From Gordonia sp. 'Campus' (GTDB taxonomy: Bacteria; Actinomycetota; Actinomycetes; Mycobacteriales; Mycobacteriaceae): a stretch of 64,000 nucleotides of DNA. Numbering within the stretch: position 1 is the stretch's first letter; every line of letters begins with the position of its first letter. Location of the stretch: contig NZ_JAKOIW010000021.1 of assembly GCF_022206305.1 (NCBI RefSeq), forward strand, positions 1 through 64,000, in the 5' to 3' direction. The notes below the pieces were generated by a model, which saw only the letters and a program-made list of their open reading frames with translations, searched no databases and was not told the origin of the DNA. Below, piece after piece: positions 1 to 8,919 of this stretch. The translations under genes were made by a program, and so were the position numbers.

Positions 1-72
1 ATAGGCCAGAACTGTACGCACAGCAATGTGTTCAGGTGACTGGTACTAATCGGCCGAGGACTTACCAACAAC
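1..72 (+). rRNA. 23S rRNA, 3' end (partial)
   Basis: The window opens inside the last helix of 23S rRNA. The stretch GGTACTAATCGGCCGAGGAC near 41-60 is the conserved 3' terminal segment seen in actinobacteria. The body of the gene lies upstream of the window, and the exact 3' end (about 65-75) is estimated from homologous operons. A 5S gene follows, as in an ordinary rrn operon. Confidence 0.9.
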
Positions 73-174
73 ACCCACACACCCAAAACCTTTTGGTGTG
101 TTCGCATCCACTATGTACTTCTGAAACAACACACAACAAACAAACACGATTGTTGTGTGACTGTGTTTCATAAA
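73..174 (+). other. 23S-5S spacer with processing stems
   Basis: This spacer is AT-richer than its surroundings. It holds two inverted repeats: an imperfect one at about 78-101, and one with 10-base arms CACACAACAA (130-139) and TTGTTGTGTG (150-159). Stems like these flank 5S rRNA in actinobacterial operons and are normally cut by RNases during maturation. That role is inferred here. Confidence 0.6.
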
Positions 175-293
175 GTTACGGCGGCCATAGCGGAGGGGAA
201 ACGCCCGGCCCCATTCCGAACCCGGAAGCTAAGCCCTCCAGCGCCAATGGTACTGCACCCTAACCAGTGTGGGAGAGTAGGACACCGCCGAAC
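175..293 (+). rRNA. rrf: 5S rRNA
   Basis: A 119-base stretch starts GTTACGGCGGCCATAGCGG and ends GACACCGCCGAAC. It contains the conserved loop segment CCGAACCCGGAAGCTAAGCC. Length and sequence match mycobacterial-type 5S rRNA, and the 5' and 3' ends pair (GGCGG with CCGCC). It lies directly after the 23S gene and before a strong terminator. Confidence 0.95.
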
Positions 294-301
294 ACAACTC
301 C

Positions 302-338
302 CAGAATGCCCCGCAACCCACCGTTGCGGGGCATTCTG
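302..338. terminator. rrn operon terminator, probably bidirectional
   Basis: A perfect 16-base stem, CAGAATGCCCCGCAAC (302-317) with GTTGCGGGGCATTCTG (323-338), closes a 5-base loop. It follows the 5S gene and precedes the end of the convergent monooxygenase gene, so it can serve both. No long U-tract follows, as is common in actinobacteria. Confidence 0.9.
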
Positions 339-348
339 CATTCCCGGA

Positions 349-2193
349 TCAGCTGAGGTGATGTACGTCGGCGAGTCCGTATACCGGCGTCGGAATCCCC
401 TCGAAGCGGGCCTTGAGCTGCAGGGCCAGATACAGCGAATAGTGGCGGGATTGATGCAGGTTCCCGCCGTGGAACCACAGGCCCGGTTGCTGAGTGGGCT
501 TCCACATGTTGCGCTGTTCGCCTTCCCAGGGTCCCGGGTCCTTGGTCGTCTCCGACCCCAGGCCCCACACCTTGCCGACTCGGTCGGCCACCTCCTGGCC
601 CATGAGGTCGGCTGCCCAACCGTTCATCGATCCATAACCGGTCGCGTACACCACGACGTCTGCCGGGATCTCGGTGCCGTCGGCGAGCACTACTGCGGTC
701 TCGGTCAGGTGGTCGAGTTGTCCGTGGACGAGCTTGATCGTCCCGTCGGCGATGAGCTCGCTGGCGCCTACGTCGATGTAGTAGCCGGAGCCGCGTCGTA
801 GATATTTCATGAACAGCCCGGAATCGTCGTCGCCGAAGTCGAGTTGGAAACCGGCGGCCTCGAGCCTGTCGTAGAACTCCTTGTCCTGCCGGCGGATCTC
901 GTCGTACACCGGCACCTGGAACTGGTGCATGATCCGGTATGGCAGGGAGGCGAACGTGAGGTCCGCCTTCTTGGTGGTCATCCCCGAAGCGACGGCTTCC
1001 TCGCTGTACAGCGAACCGAGCGCGATCGAGCGGAGCGAATCCGATTTCACGATGTGCGTCGACGACCGCTGCACCATCGTGGCGTCGACGCCGTTGTCCA
1101 CGAGCGCCTTGCAGATGTCGTGTGCGGAGTTGTTCGACCCGATGACGACGACCTTCTTGCCGATGTACGCGTCGGGACCCGGATGCCGGCTCGAGTGGTG
1201 TTGTTCGCCGGCGAACAGGTCTTGACCGGGGACGGTGGGGATGGCGGGTTTGCCCGACATACCGGTGGCGAGCACGAACTGCGTCGGCTGAAGGACCATG
1301 CGCTCGCCGTCGCGGTCGATCTCGACCGTCCATCGGCCTTCGTTCTCGTCATAGGCCGCGGAAAGGCACGTGGTCTTGCTCCAGTACGGGACCTCCATCA
1401 CCTTGGTGTAGAACTCCAGCCAGTCACCGATCTTGTCCTTCGGCGCGAACACCGGCCAGTTGGCCGGGAACGGGAGGTACGGGAGGTGGTCGTACCAGAC
1501 CGGATCGTGGAGGCACAGCGACTTGTAGCGCTTGCGCCATTGGTCGCCGGGTCGTTCGTGCCTGTCGACCACGATCGACGGCACCCCGAGCTGCCGGAGA
1601 CGCGCGCCCAACGCGATGCCGCCCTGGCCGCCGCCGACGATCAGAACGTAGGGCTGCACCGATCGGCCGAGTTCAAGGTCCTCGTCGGCCTTCTTCTCGG
1701 CCCACGAGCGGGTGTCGGGATCGGACCCGTGTACGGCGCCCAACGGCCGGTTGGGGCCTGCGGCTTCCTCATGCCCCTTGAGTTCCTGCAATGTCGTCAG
1801 GAGTGTCCAGGCCTTGTCCCGGCCGTCGTCGGCGTCGTCGGGGCGGATGCGCAGATGGCCCTCGCACCTGCCGACCGAGGTCTCGAAAGCCATGAACGCC
1901 GAGACCACGCCGTCACCGTCGTCGGTTGCCGGCTCGGTGGTGGTGAACTCTGCCGGGCGGGTGTCGGCAAGTCTCGCGGTGAGCATGTCGGCGATCTGCT
2001 CGTGACCTTCGACGGTCTTGATGTTCCAGGTGAACGCGGTGAGGTCCCGCCAGTAGCTGTCTGTCAGGAACGCGTCGGTCGCACGGCCGATGTCGCGTGC
2101 CTCGAGCGCTGCCTCGAACTCCCGCAGCCATGTGTCGATTCGCTGCTGGGGGGTGCCGTCGACACTGACGACGGGCTCCAGGGTCTGGGTCAT
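349..2193 (-). CDS. SnoaL-like / flavin-containing monooxygenase fusion
   Basis: A 614-residue flavoprotein. Residues about 12-145 look like an NTF2/SnoaL-type fold, and the rest is a class B flavin monooxygenase. GGGQGG (about 187-192) binds FAD, and GSNNSAHD (about 352-359) is the second, NADPH-binding Rossmann turn. Between them FAGEQHH (about 327-333) resembles the FxGxxxH fingerprint of FMO and Baeyer-Villiger enzymes. It probably uses NADPH and O2 to oxygenate a small substrate that cannot be named. The start was chosen because AGAGGAGG lies 4 bases before this ATG; 16 in-frame codons lie upstream. It is divergent from a GAF-domain regulator that may control it. Confidence 0.85.
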   Translation of the reverse strand: MTQTLEPVVSVDGTPQQRIDTWLREFEAALEARDIGRATDAFLTDSYWRDLTAFTWNIKTVEGHEQIADMLTARLADTRPAEFTTTEPATDDGDGVVSAFMAFETSVGRCEGHLRIRPDDADDGRDKAWTLLTTLQELKGHEEAAGPNRPLGAVHGSDPDTRSWAEKKADEDLELGRSVQPYVLIVGGGQGGIALGARLRQLGVPSIVVDRHERPGDQWRKRYKSLCLHDPVWYDHLPYLPFPANWPVFAPKDKIGDWLEFYTKVMEVPYWSKTTCLSAAYDENEGRWTVEIDRDGERMVLQPTQFVLATGMSGKPAIPTVPGQDLFAGEQHHSSRHPGPDAYIGKKVVVIGSNNSAHDICKALVDNGVDATMVQRSSTHIVKSDSLRSIALGSLYSEEAVASGMTTKKADLTFASLPYRIMHQFQVPVYDEIRRQDKEFYDRLEAAGFQLDFGDDDSGLFMKYLRRGSGYYIDVGASELIADGTIKLVHGQLDHLTETAVVLADGTEIPADVVVYATGYGSMNGWAADLMGQEVADRVGKVWGLGSETTKDPGPWEGEQRNMWKPTQQPGLWFHGGNLHQSRHYSLYLALQLKARFEGIPTPVYGLADVHHLS

Positions 2194-2349
2194 GATGCCT
2201 CCTCTGTGGTGAATGCCCGCTTGCATGGTGATGTGGACCACAGCGGTTCGAACACAGCAGACGCCTCAGACAGGTGGGCCGACAAGGGTTGCAAGGGGTT
2301 GCGGGTCGGCCGATCGTTGTCCTCGGTTGTGACGTGACGCACAATCGAG

Positions 2350-3603
2350 GTGATGACGACCTTCGACTCCGCACCTGAGCTGGAACCCGCCGTACAGGCG
2401 GGTGATGACCCGCGCGAGTTCGCCCACGTACTGCACGCCGTCCACGACGCGGCGATGGCCGGAACCCGGTTGCCTGCGCGGCCTCGCAGCGTCATCGACG
2501 ACTCGTGGCAGCGGCTGCGACGCGCAGGACTGGACCCCGACGCCACGCGTGCGGTCGAACCCACCCTGGAGTTCGACGAACTCGAGGAGAGGCGCAGACA
2601 TTCCGGCCTGATCGACGTCGTCGACGAGCTCGCGGGCGGTCTGGACTCGCTCATCGCCGACGGCGACAACATCCTTGTGGTGGCGGATGCTCGGGGCCAC
2701 GTGCTCTGGCGCAGCGGGTCGTCGAAGGTCCTCACGCGCGCCGATCATCTCGGATTCGTCGAAGGCGCCGACTGGGCCGAGGGCTCGGTGGGTACCAACG
2801 CGATCGGTACCGCGCTGATGTCGGGACGATCGGTCCAGGTGTTCTCCGCCGAGCACTTCGTCCGCAGCCACCATTCGTGGACGTGCACCGGCGCACCGAT
2901 CAAGGATCCGCGGACCGGGGAGGTGCTCGGCGTCGTCGACGTCAGCGGACCGGCGGCGACGATCCACCCGACCACTCTGGCGCTGGTTCATGCGGTGGCC
3001 CGGCTGGCCGAGTCCCACCTGCGCGAGCAGCATCATCGTCGCCTGGACACCCTCCGAGCGGTCGCGGCGCCGATTCTGGCGCGGATACCGGGCCCGGCGA
3101 TGGCCGTCGACACCGACGGATGGGTCGCGGCGGTGGACACGTTGACACCGCGACCGCGGTTGCTGCTCCCCGCGCGCGTGGGTCCGGGTCGGGTGTTCGT
3201 GGGCGCACTGGGCGAGTGCGACGTCGAGGCGCTGCCCGGCGGGTGGTTGGTACGTGTCGCAGACGCCACGGATGTACCGAAGACGTCCATCGGTGTTCGG
3301 GCGGTGGCGCACGCTTCGGGGGTCGCCGGCGTCGAGGTGAGCGTCGAAGGCGCCAGTGGGGTGTGGACGCACCGGTGTTCGCCCCGCCACGGCGACATCC
3401 TGACCTATCTCGCACGGCACCGCGCAGGGGTGAGTGCGGCGCAGCTGTCGATGCATCTGTTCGGGGTCGACGACCGGACGGTGACCGTGCGCGCCGAGAT
3501 GTCGCGACTGCGAAAGCACTTCGGCGGGCTGCTCGTCGCCGGGCCATACCGGTTCGCCGACGGGGTGGACGTACGCCTGCTCGACGACACGGCGCGCCCC
3601 TGA
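2350..3603 (+). CDS. GAF-domain transcriptional regulator (AcoR-like, no AAA+ domain)
   Basis: A 417-residue protein. Residues about 70-230 form an AcoR-type GAF sensor, with the family phrases GSVGTNAIGTAL and APIKDP. The C-terminal 80 residues, around SRLRKHFGG, look like a winged or helix-turn-helix DNA-binding domain. The central AAA+ sigma-54 activator domain of classical AcoR is absent. It is divergent from the SnoaL-FMO gene with 156 bases between, so it is the natural candidate for its regulator; the inducer is unknown. GTG at 2350 is followed directly by ATG at 2353, and either could start. Confidence 0.8.
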   Translation: MMTTFDSAPELEPAVQAGDDPREFAHVLHAVHDAAMAGTRLPARPRSVIDDSWQRLRRAGLDPDATRAVEPTLEFDELEERRRHSGLIDVVDELAGGLDSLIADGDNILVVADARGHVLWRSGSSKVLTRADHLGFVEGADWAEGSVGTNAIGTALMSGRSVQVFSAEHFVRSHHSWTCTGAPIKDPRTGEVLGVVDVSGPAATIHPTTLALVHAVARLAESHLREQHHRRLDTLRAVAAPILARIPGPAMAVDTDGWVAAVDTLTPRPRLLLPARVGPGRVFVGALGECDVEALPGGWLVRVADATDVPKTSIGVRAVAHASGVAGVEVSVEGASGVWTHRCSPRHGDILTYLARHRAGVSAAQLSMHLFGVDDRTVTVRAEMSRLRKHFGGLLVAGPYRFADGVDVRLLDDTARP

Positions 3604-3694
3604 GAAGTCGCCGCCCCTGGGAGTCCCGCCCCTGAGAAAGTCCCACTGAAGGCCCGGGTCCCGACCGGTCACATCCGGGTGAGTGGTATCCGGA

Positions 3695-4381
3695 TCAGTC
3701 GTATTCGGCGACGACCAGCCCGCGATCGAAGGCGTACACGATGGCGGCAGCTCGGTCCCGCAGGTCGAGCTTGGTGAAGATGTGGTTCACATGGCTTTTC
3801 ACCGTGACCTGGGAGATCCCGAGCGCGGTGCCGATCTCGGCGTTGGTGTGGCCCCGTGCGATCAGCCGAAGGACGTCGGTCTCCCGTTCGGTGAGCTCGG
3901 GGGCGTGAGCCACCTGTTCGCGGCCGGCGCGTCGGAACCCCTGGAGCACGCGCCCGGTGACCGCGGGGTCGAGGAAGGCCCCGTCACGCACGACTGCCCG
4001 CACAGCCCAGATGAGCGCCTCGGCGGGTGAGTCCTTGAGGATGAAGCCGGCCGCGCCGGCGCGGAGCGCACGCGAGAGCAGGACGTCGTCGTCGAACGTG
4101 GTGAGCACCAGTACCGGCGGTGGCTCCCGAAGCGTTCGGACCATGGTCGTCGCGGTGATGCCGTCGACGTCGCGCATACGAAGATCCATCACCACGATGT
4201 CCGGACGGTGTTCGGCGATCCCGGCGAGAACACCGGAGCCGTCGGCGCATTCGCCGACGATGTCGAACCCGTCGCGCAGACGCAGGATGCGTCGCAGGCC
4301 GGTTCGGATCAGTTCCTGATCGTCGACCAGCAGGACACGGATCGGATCGACGGTCGGGTCACCGGGGCTGCTGGTCGTCAT
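3695..4381 (-). CDS. NarL/LuxR-family response regulator
   Basis: A 228-residue two-domain response regulator. The receiver domain (about 14-130) has the acidic pocket VDDQE, phospho-acceptor D66 in VVMDLRMRD, and a conserved Lys in ILKDSPAE. The LuxR-type helix-turn-helix (about 160-220) carries LTERETDVLRLIARGHTN. Its ATG overlaps the stop of the kinase gene by 4 bases (ATGA), so the two are translationally coupled. It probably controls itself and possibly the divergent stress-protein gene, where paired dyads occur. Confidence 0.93.
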   Translation of the reverse strand: MTTSSPGDPTVDPIRVLLVDDQELIRTGLRRILRLRDGFDIVGECADGSGVLAGIAEHRPDIVVMDLRMRDVDGITATTMVRTLREPPPVLVLTTFDDDVLLSRALRAGAAGFILKDSPAEALIWAVRAVVRDGAFLDPAVTGRVLQGFRRAGREQVAHAPELTERETDVLRLIARGHTNAEIGTALGISQVTVKSHVNHIFTKLDLRDRAAAIVYAFDRGLVVAEYD

Positions 4382-5610
4382 ACGTGCGCCCCGTCGGCGA
4401 TCGCGCGCAGAGGCAGCACCGCTCGCACGGACCAGATGCCCCCGCGGTGGGACGTCTGCAGTGTTCCGCCGAGCAGGGTCGCTCGCTGGGTCATTCCGTC
4501 GACACCGGTCCCATCACCTGGTCTGTTCCGCCCCGGGGGAGCCGGGTTCTCGATTGTGATCGTGACGTCGTCGCCGATCAGGACGTTCACCGTCGCGCGT
4601 GCACCGGTGGAGTGTTTGACGACGTTCGCCAGCGATTCCTGCGCGATGCGATAGAGCGCGGCGCCCACCGGATCCGAGAGGGAGGCGGGATCGCCGTCGA
4701 GCGTGCAGTCGATGTCGACGCCGGCCTTGCGGTAGTCGTCGACGAGCCTCATCAGGTCGCCGGCCCCCGGTGCCGGGGAGGGCGCGCGCTGTTGATCGGT
4801 GCCCAGCACGTGGACGATGGTGCGGATCTCGGTCATCGCCTCGCGCCCCTGACGTTCGGCGTCGGTGAGGGCATCGAGCGCGTCGTCGATGTCACGGTCC
4901 TGCTCGAGGACGCGCCGCGCCGCCGTGACATTGAGCATCGTGATCGACAGCGAGTGCGCGATGACGTCGTGGATCTCGCGCGCGATTCGTCGTCGTTCGT
5001 CGCTGGCGGCACGGTCGGCGCGCTCACGCAGAACGCGGGCGCGGTTGTCCGCGAGCCGCTTCTGGATGAGCACCATGTATCCGACGAGCCACCCGCATGC
5101 GACGCCGAGTCCGTACAACGCCGGTGAGTCGAGGTCGCCGAACGCGCCGAAGCACACGATGACCGCGAGGCAGATGGTCGCGACGACGATCCCGGTCCGC
5201 CACGGGTACATCGCGGCACCGATGGCGGTCATGAGCGCGAGCTGCAGTGGGGCGGCGTCCGACGGCGTCGGGACCATCAGGAAACAGATGGTGCTGGTGA
5301 TGACTCCGAAGCATGCATACGACGACGGCGGGAGCGTGAGGTCGAGAACGAGGGTCACGGCGGCGAACACCACACCGGCGACCACCCACCAGACCTCGTC
5401 GAAGGGGTACCGCTGGGCCGCCGACGCCAGGGTCACCACGACGCTTGCCGACAGGATGACCGCCGGGTACAGCGGGGGATAGTCGCCGCCGGCCCGCTCG
5501 ATCCGACGGCGCAATCCCGCAGCCGTTCCCGCTGTGAAGCCCGTCACCGTTCCCAGAATAGTTCGGCAGTGGCGGCGTACATCCGTCCCACGGTGGAACC
5601 CCGCGTCCAC
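4378..5610 (-). CDS. HisKA_3-type sensor histidine kinase
   Basis: A membrane histidine kinase of up to 410 residues. The N-terminal half has about five hydrophobic segments (roughly residues 45-175) and no recognisable extracellular sensor. The dimerisation/phosphorylation box has the phospho-His in AREIHDVIAHSLS. The ATPase part shows the N-box (RIAQESLANVVKHS) and a G-box (GDGTGVDGM). It phosphorylates the coupled NarL-type regulator downstream. The start is uncertain: an internal GTG about 20 codons in is also possible, because the first 25 residues have no clear ribosome binding site. The signal sensed is unknown. Confidence 0.88.
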   Translation of the reverse strand: MDAGFHRGTDVRRHCRTILGTVTGFTAGTAAGLRRRIERAGGDYPPLYPAVILSASVVVTLASAAQRYPFDEVWWVVAGVVFAAVTLVLDLTLPPSSYACFGVITSTICFLMVPTPSDAAPLQLALMTAIGAAMYPWRTGIVVATICLAVIVCFGAFGDLDSPALYGLGVACGWLVGYMVLIQKRLADNRARVLRERADRAASDERRRIAREIHDVIAHSLSITMLNVTAARRVLEQDRDIDDALDALTDAERQGREAMTEIRTIVHVLGTDQQRAPSPAPGAGDLMRLVDDYRKAGVDIDCTLDGDPASLSDPVGAALYRIAQESLANVVKHSTGARATVNVLIGDDVTITIENPAPPGRNRPGDGTGVDGMTQRATLLGGTLQTSHRGGIWSVRAVLPLRAIADGAHV

Positions 5611-5642
5611 CCACGGGTGGAGACGAGATCAACCCGCGGGTT
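5609..5642. promoter_or_regulatory. Paired dyads between kinase gene and stress-protein gene
   Basis: Two near-identical 10-base palindromes lie in the divergent region: ACCCACGGGT (5609-5618) and ACCCGCGGGT (5632-5641, extending to the perfect 12-mer AACCCGCGGGTT at 5631-5642). Their centres are 23 bases apart, about two helical turns. This suits a dimeric regulator such as the neighbouring NarL-type protein. A weaker repeat, GCGTTGT / ACAACGC, follows at 5669-5690. The binding protein is inferred. Confidence 0.5.
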
Positions 5643-5716
5643 GGCGAAACGGGAGGCCCGTCTTCCTAGCGTTGTGAGCAGGGACAACGCCACGGCGAGG
5701 ACGAGAGGACACCACG

Positions 5717-6322
5717 ATGAGACTGCACACCAGAAACACGCGCTGGGAACGGATCGACGCGGCCGGAGGACCGGGACGTGACCGATGGACCGCGGTCGCC
5801 GGACGGCCGGTGGTGGTCGGGATCGATGGCACCGACGCCGCGTTGCGTGCCGTGGCCGTGGCCGCCAAGGGCCTCGTCGACGCCGACGACCTGATCCTGG
5901 TCTGCGCCACGCGCCGACGACGCGGACGCCCGGACACACGTCCCCACGACGTCCTCAAAGACGAGTCCTATCTGCTCACCGGCCCGGCGATCGTCGACGA
6001 ACACCTGCGGACCGCGAGGGAACTCGCGACATGGCACGGCGCGCGGACGGTGTCGGTCATGAGCGCGGTCGGCGACCCGACGGCGGTCCTCGGCCGCGTC
6101 GCGAACGATGTCGGCGCCGGCGCGCTCGTCCTGGGTACCGACGCGGGACGTCCGGGCTGGACCGCCCGCAGCCTGGCCCGGCGGCTGGACCCTGCCGTCG
6201 AACTGATCGTCACCGATGGCTCCGCCCGGTACCGTCGCCGCGCGGTGACGGCCGACACCCCGCGCCGGCCGAGCTGGGCATTCGCGTGGCCGGCGCCGGT
6301 GCAGGGTCTTGCCACACGTTGA
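5717..6322 (+). CDS. Universal stress protein family protein
   Basis: A 201-residue single UspA-like domain. The first strand is VVVGIDGTDAALRAVAVAA, and the C-terminal part has GAGALVLGTDAG. The usual ATP-site signature ending in GS is replaced by GTDAGRPGW with no downstream GS, so ATP binding is doubtful. About 30 basic residues precede the domain. GAGGAC before the ATG is a plausible ribosome binding site. It is divergent from the two-component system and may belong to its regulon. Confidence 0.8.
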   Translation: MRLHTRNTRWERIDAAGGPGRDRWTAVAGRPVVVGIDGTDAALRAVAVAAKGLVDADDLILVCATRRRRGRPDTRPHDVLKDESYLLTGPAIVDEHLRTARELATWHGARTVSVMSAVGDPTAVLGRVANDVGAGALVLGTDAGRPGWTARSLARRLDPAVELIVTDGSARYRRRAVTADTPRRPSWAFAWPAPVQGLATR

Positions 6323-6342
6323 ACGCGTGACACGATGGGCCC

Positions 6343-6942
6343 ATGCACATCACGGATGAGGCGACGCTGCGCGAGATCGTCGGCGAGCCGGTGCAGCTCG
6401 TCCGCGACAAGGTGCGATCTTCACTGTCGGACGTGCACCGGGAATGGCTCGAGCAGACGCCCATGGTGTTCCTCGCGACAGCCGACGCCGACGGCCGGAC
6501 CGACGTGTCGCCGAAGGGCGACCCGGCAGGCAAAGTCGTACACGTCATCGACGACCGGCGCATCGCGATCCCGGAACGCCCCGGGAACCGGCGCGTCGAC
6601 GGATACCTCAACATCCTGCGAAACCCCCACGCGGGCAGCATCTTCATCGTGCCCGGCCGCGGTGACACCCTGCGGATCAACGGTCGGGCGCGCATCGTCG
6701 ACGACGGGCCGTACTTCGACGCGCTGGCCGTCGGGGACAAGCGGCCGATTCTTGCGGTCGAGATCGATGTCGACGAGGTGTTCTTCCACTGTCCCAAGGC
6801 GTTTCTCCGCTCGGATCTGTGGAAGCCCGAGCGGTGGCGGCCGGACGCACTGCCATCGGTCGCCGACATCACCCGGCGCGTGATGCCGGAGGCCGGTGAC
6901 GAGCGGTTCACCGAGGAGAGCTTCCGACCGTTCCTGTACTGA
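6343..6942 (+). CDS. PPOX-type FMN flavoprotein (MSMEG_1061-like)
   Basis: A 199-residue pyridoxamine-5'-phosphate-oxidase-fold protein. Residues about 35-150 hold the split-barrel features: VFLATADADGRTDVSPKGDP, IAIPERPGNRRVDGYLNIL and IFIVPGRGDTLRINGRA. The pattern matches the FMN-binding MSMEG_1061 group of uncharacterised actinobacterial flavoproteins. The true substrate is unknown. It starts 20 bases after the stress-protein gene and may be cotranscribed with it. Confidence 0.85.
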   Translation: MHITDEATLREIVGEPVQLVRDKVRSSLSDVHREWLEQTPMVFLATADADGRTDVSPKGDPAGKVVHVIDDRRIAIPERPGNRRVDGYLNILRNPHAGSIFIVPGRGDTLRINGRARIVDDGPYFDALAVGDKRPILAVEIDVDEVFFHCPKAFLRSDLWKPERWRPDALPSVADITRRVMPEAGDERFTEESFRPFLY

Positions 6943-7027
6943 CCTTGCAGACCTCGCCGCACCGATAGTCTCGAAGGGCGATGCGGCCCGCGGACCGATC
7001 GCGAGCACGCGAGAACGAGGTGAGGGG

Positions 7028-8914
7028 ATGGCGATGGGCCGGTACAGCGAAGCGTTCAGCCGGGCGGTCGAGGATCGGGAGAGCTTCTGGCTCGACGCCG
7101 CCGCGGCGGTCGACTGGATGACCCCGCCGACACGGGCCCTCGACGCGTCAGCAGCGCCGTTCTACCGATGGTTTCCCGACGCGGAGCTGAACACCTGCCA
7201 CAACGCCCTGGACCGACATGTCGCTGCCGGGCACGGCGAACGGACGGCGCTGATCTGGGACTCCGCGATGACCGGTCAGCGGCGCGAGCTGACCTACGCC
7301 GACCTGCTGGGCGAGGTGTCCCGGTTCGCGGGAGTTCTTGCCGCGCATGGAGTCACCGCCGGTGATCGCGTCGTCGTCTACATGCCGATGATCCCCGAGG
7401 CGGCCATCGCGATGCTGGCGTGCGCGCGTATCGGCGCCGTGCACTCGGTGGTGTTCGGCGGTTTCGCCGCTCGCGAACTCGCCACGCGGATCGACGACGC
7501 CGAACCGGTGGCCGTCGTCACCGCCTCGGGCGGACTCGAACCGGGGCGTGCTGTCGAATACCTGCCGATGGTCGCCAAGGCGATCGAGTTGTCGGCGGTG
7601 CCGCCGCGGACCGTCATCGTCAAGGATCGTGCCGAGGTCGACGGGAGCGCTGCCGACCACGACGGTTGGCTGGACTGGGATGAGGCGACGAATGGCGCCG
7701 AGCCGGTTGAGCCGGTCACGGTGGCGGCGACCGACCCGCTCTACATCCTGTACACCTCCGGAACCACCGGAAAGCCCAAGGGCGTGGTCCGAGACAACGG
7801 CGGTCACGCGGTCGCGCTGACCTGGTCGATGAAGAACATCTACGACATCTCGGCGGGGGACGTCTGGTGGACGGCCTCCGACGTCGGGTGGGTCGTCGGA
7901 CACTCCTACATCGTCTATGCGCCGCTGTTCGCCGGTGCGACGACGGTGATGTACGAGGGCAAGCCGGTCGGTACACCCGACGCCGGCGCGTTCTGGCGAG
8001 TCATCGCCGACCATGGGGTGAAGGCACTGTTCACCGCCCCCACCGCCATTCGCGCCGTCCGCAAGGCAGATCCGGATGCAGCCGAGCTCGGCAAGTACGA
8101 CACCTCGTCGCTCGAGACGCTCTTCGCCGCGGGCGAGCGACTCGACCCGGACACCTTCACCTGGTCGTCGAAGGTCCTGGGCGTACCGGTCGTCGACCAC
8201 TGGTGGCAGACCGAGACCGGGTGGGCGATCGCGGCGAACTGCCGTGGCCTCGAACCGATGCCGATCAAACCGGGTTCGCCGACGGTCCCCGTGCCCGGGT
8301 TCCGGGTGGGCGTCGTCGACGCCGAGGGCAACACACTGGGTGCCGAACGGGAGGGCAACATCGTCATCGAGCTGCCGCTGCCGCCCGGCACCCTCGCCGG
8401 GCTCTGGCGCGACGAGGAGAGATATCGCAAATCGTATCTGTCGGCGTTCGAGGGTTATTACCTCACCGGTGACTCGGGGTACGTCGATGCCGACGGCTAC
8501 GTCTTCGTCCTCGGGCGCTCCGATGATGTGATCAACGTTGCCGGACATCGCCTTTCGACCGGCAGCATCGAGGCGGTCGTCGCATCCCACCAGGCGGTGG
8601 CCGAATGTGCGGTCATCGGCATCCACGACGAGCTCAAGGGCCAGCGCCCCAGTGGATATGTGGTGCTGAAGTCCGGTGTCGACATCGAACCCGACACGCT
8701 ACGCAACGAACTCGTCGCCATGGTGCGGGAGGAGATCGGCGCGGTCGCGACCTTCCGCGACGTGACCGTCGTTCCGGCCCTCCCCAAGACGCGTTCGGGC
8801 AAGATCCTGCGCAAGACGATGCGCCAGATCGCCGACCATGAGGAGTACACGGTCCCGTCGACCATCGAGGACCCCGACGTGTTGACCGCCCTGGCCGAAC
8901 AGCTCAAGGACTGA
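7028..8914 (+). CDS. prpE: Acyl-CoA synthetase, propionyl/acetyl-CoA ligase type
   Basis: A 628-residue AMP-forming ligase of the acetyl/propionyl-CoA synthetase group. It has the N-terminal ACAS_N region, the ATP loop YTSGTTGKPKG, the acyl-site phrase WWQTETGWAI, the hinge GRSDDVINVAGHRLSTGSIE, and the C-terminal acetylatable Lys in PKTRSGKILRK. Overall motif choice fits PrpE (propionate activation) better than Acs, but substrate is not proven. The ATG at 7028 was chosen for the GAGGGG just upstream; the open frame extends 44 codons further up without support. Confidence 0.85.
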   Translation: MAMGRYSEAFSRAVEDRESFWLDAAAAVDWMTPPTRALDASAAPFYRWFPDAELNTCHNALDRHVAAGHGERTALIWDSAMTGQRRELTYADLLGEVSRFAGVLAAHGVTAGDRVVVYMPMIPEAAIAMLACARIGAVHSVVFGGFAARELATRIDDAEPVAVVTASGGLEPGRAVEYLPMVAKAIELSAVPPRTVIVKDRAEVDGSAADHDGWLDWDEATNGAEPVEPVTVAATDPLYILYTSGTTGKPKGVVRDNGGHAVALTWSMKNIYDISAGDVWWTASDVGWVVGHSYIVYAPLFAGATTVMYEGKPVGTPDAGAFWRVIADHGVKALFTAPTAIRAVRKADPDAAELGKYDTSSLETLFAAGERLDPDTFTWSSKVLGVPVVDHWWQTETGWAIAANCRGLEPMPIKPGSPTVPVPGFRVGVVDAEGNTLGAEREGNIVIELPLPPGTLAGLWRDEERYRKSYLSAFEGYYLTGDSGYVDADGYVFVLGRSDDVINVAGHRLSTGSIEAVVASHQAVAECAVIGIHDELKGQRPSGYVVLKSGVDIEPDTLRNELVAMVREEIGAVATFRDVTVVPALPKTRSGKILRKTMRQIADHEEYTVPSTIEDPDVLTALAEQLKD

Positions 8915-8919
8915 CGGTC

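Noticed and set aside
260-1333. Long Arg-rich open frames opposite or beside real genes across the window
   Set aside because: These are shadow frames of high-GC DNA: biased to Arg, Pro and Ala, without ribosome binding sites or domain motifs, and overlapping well-supported genes.
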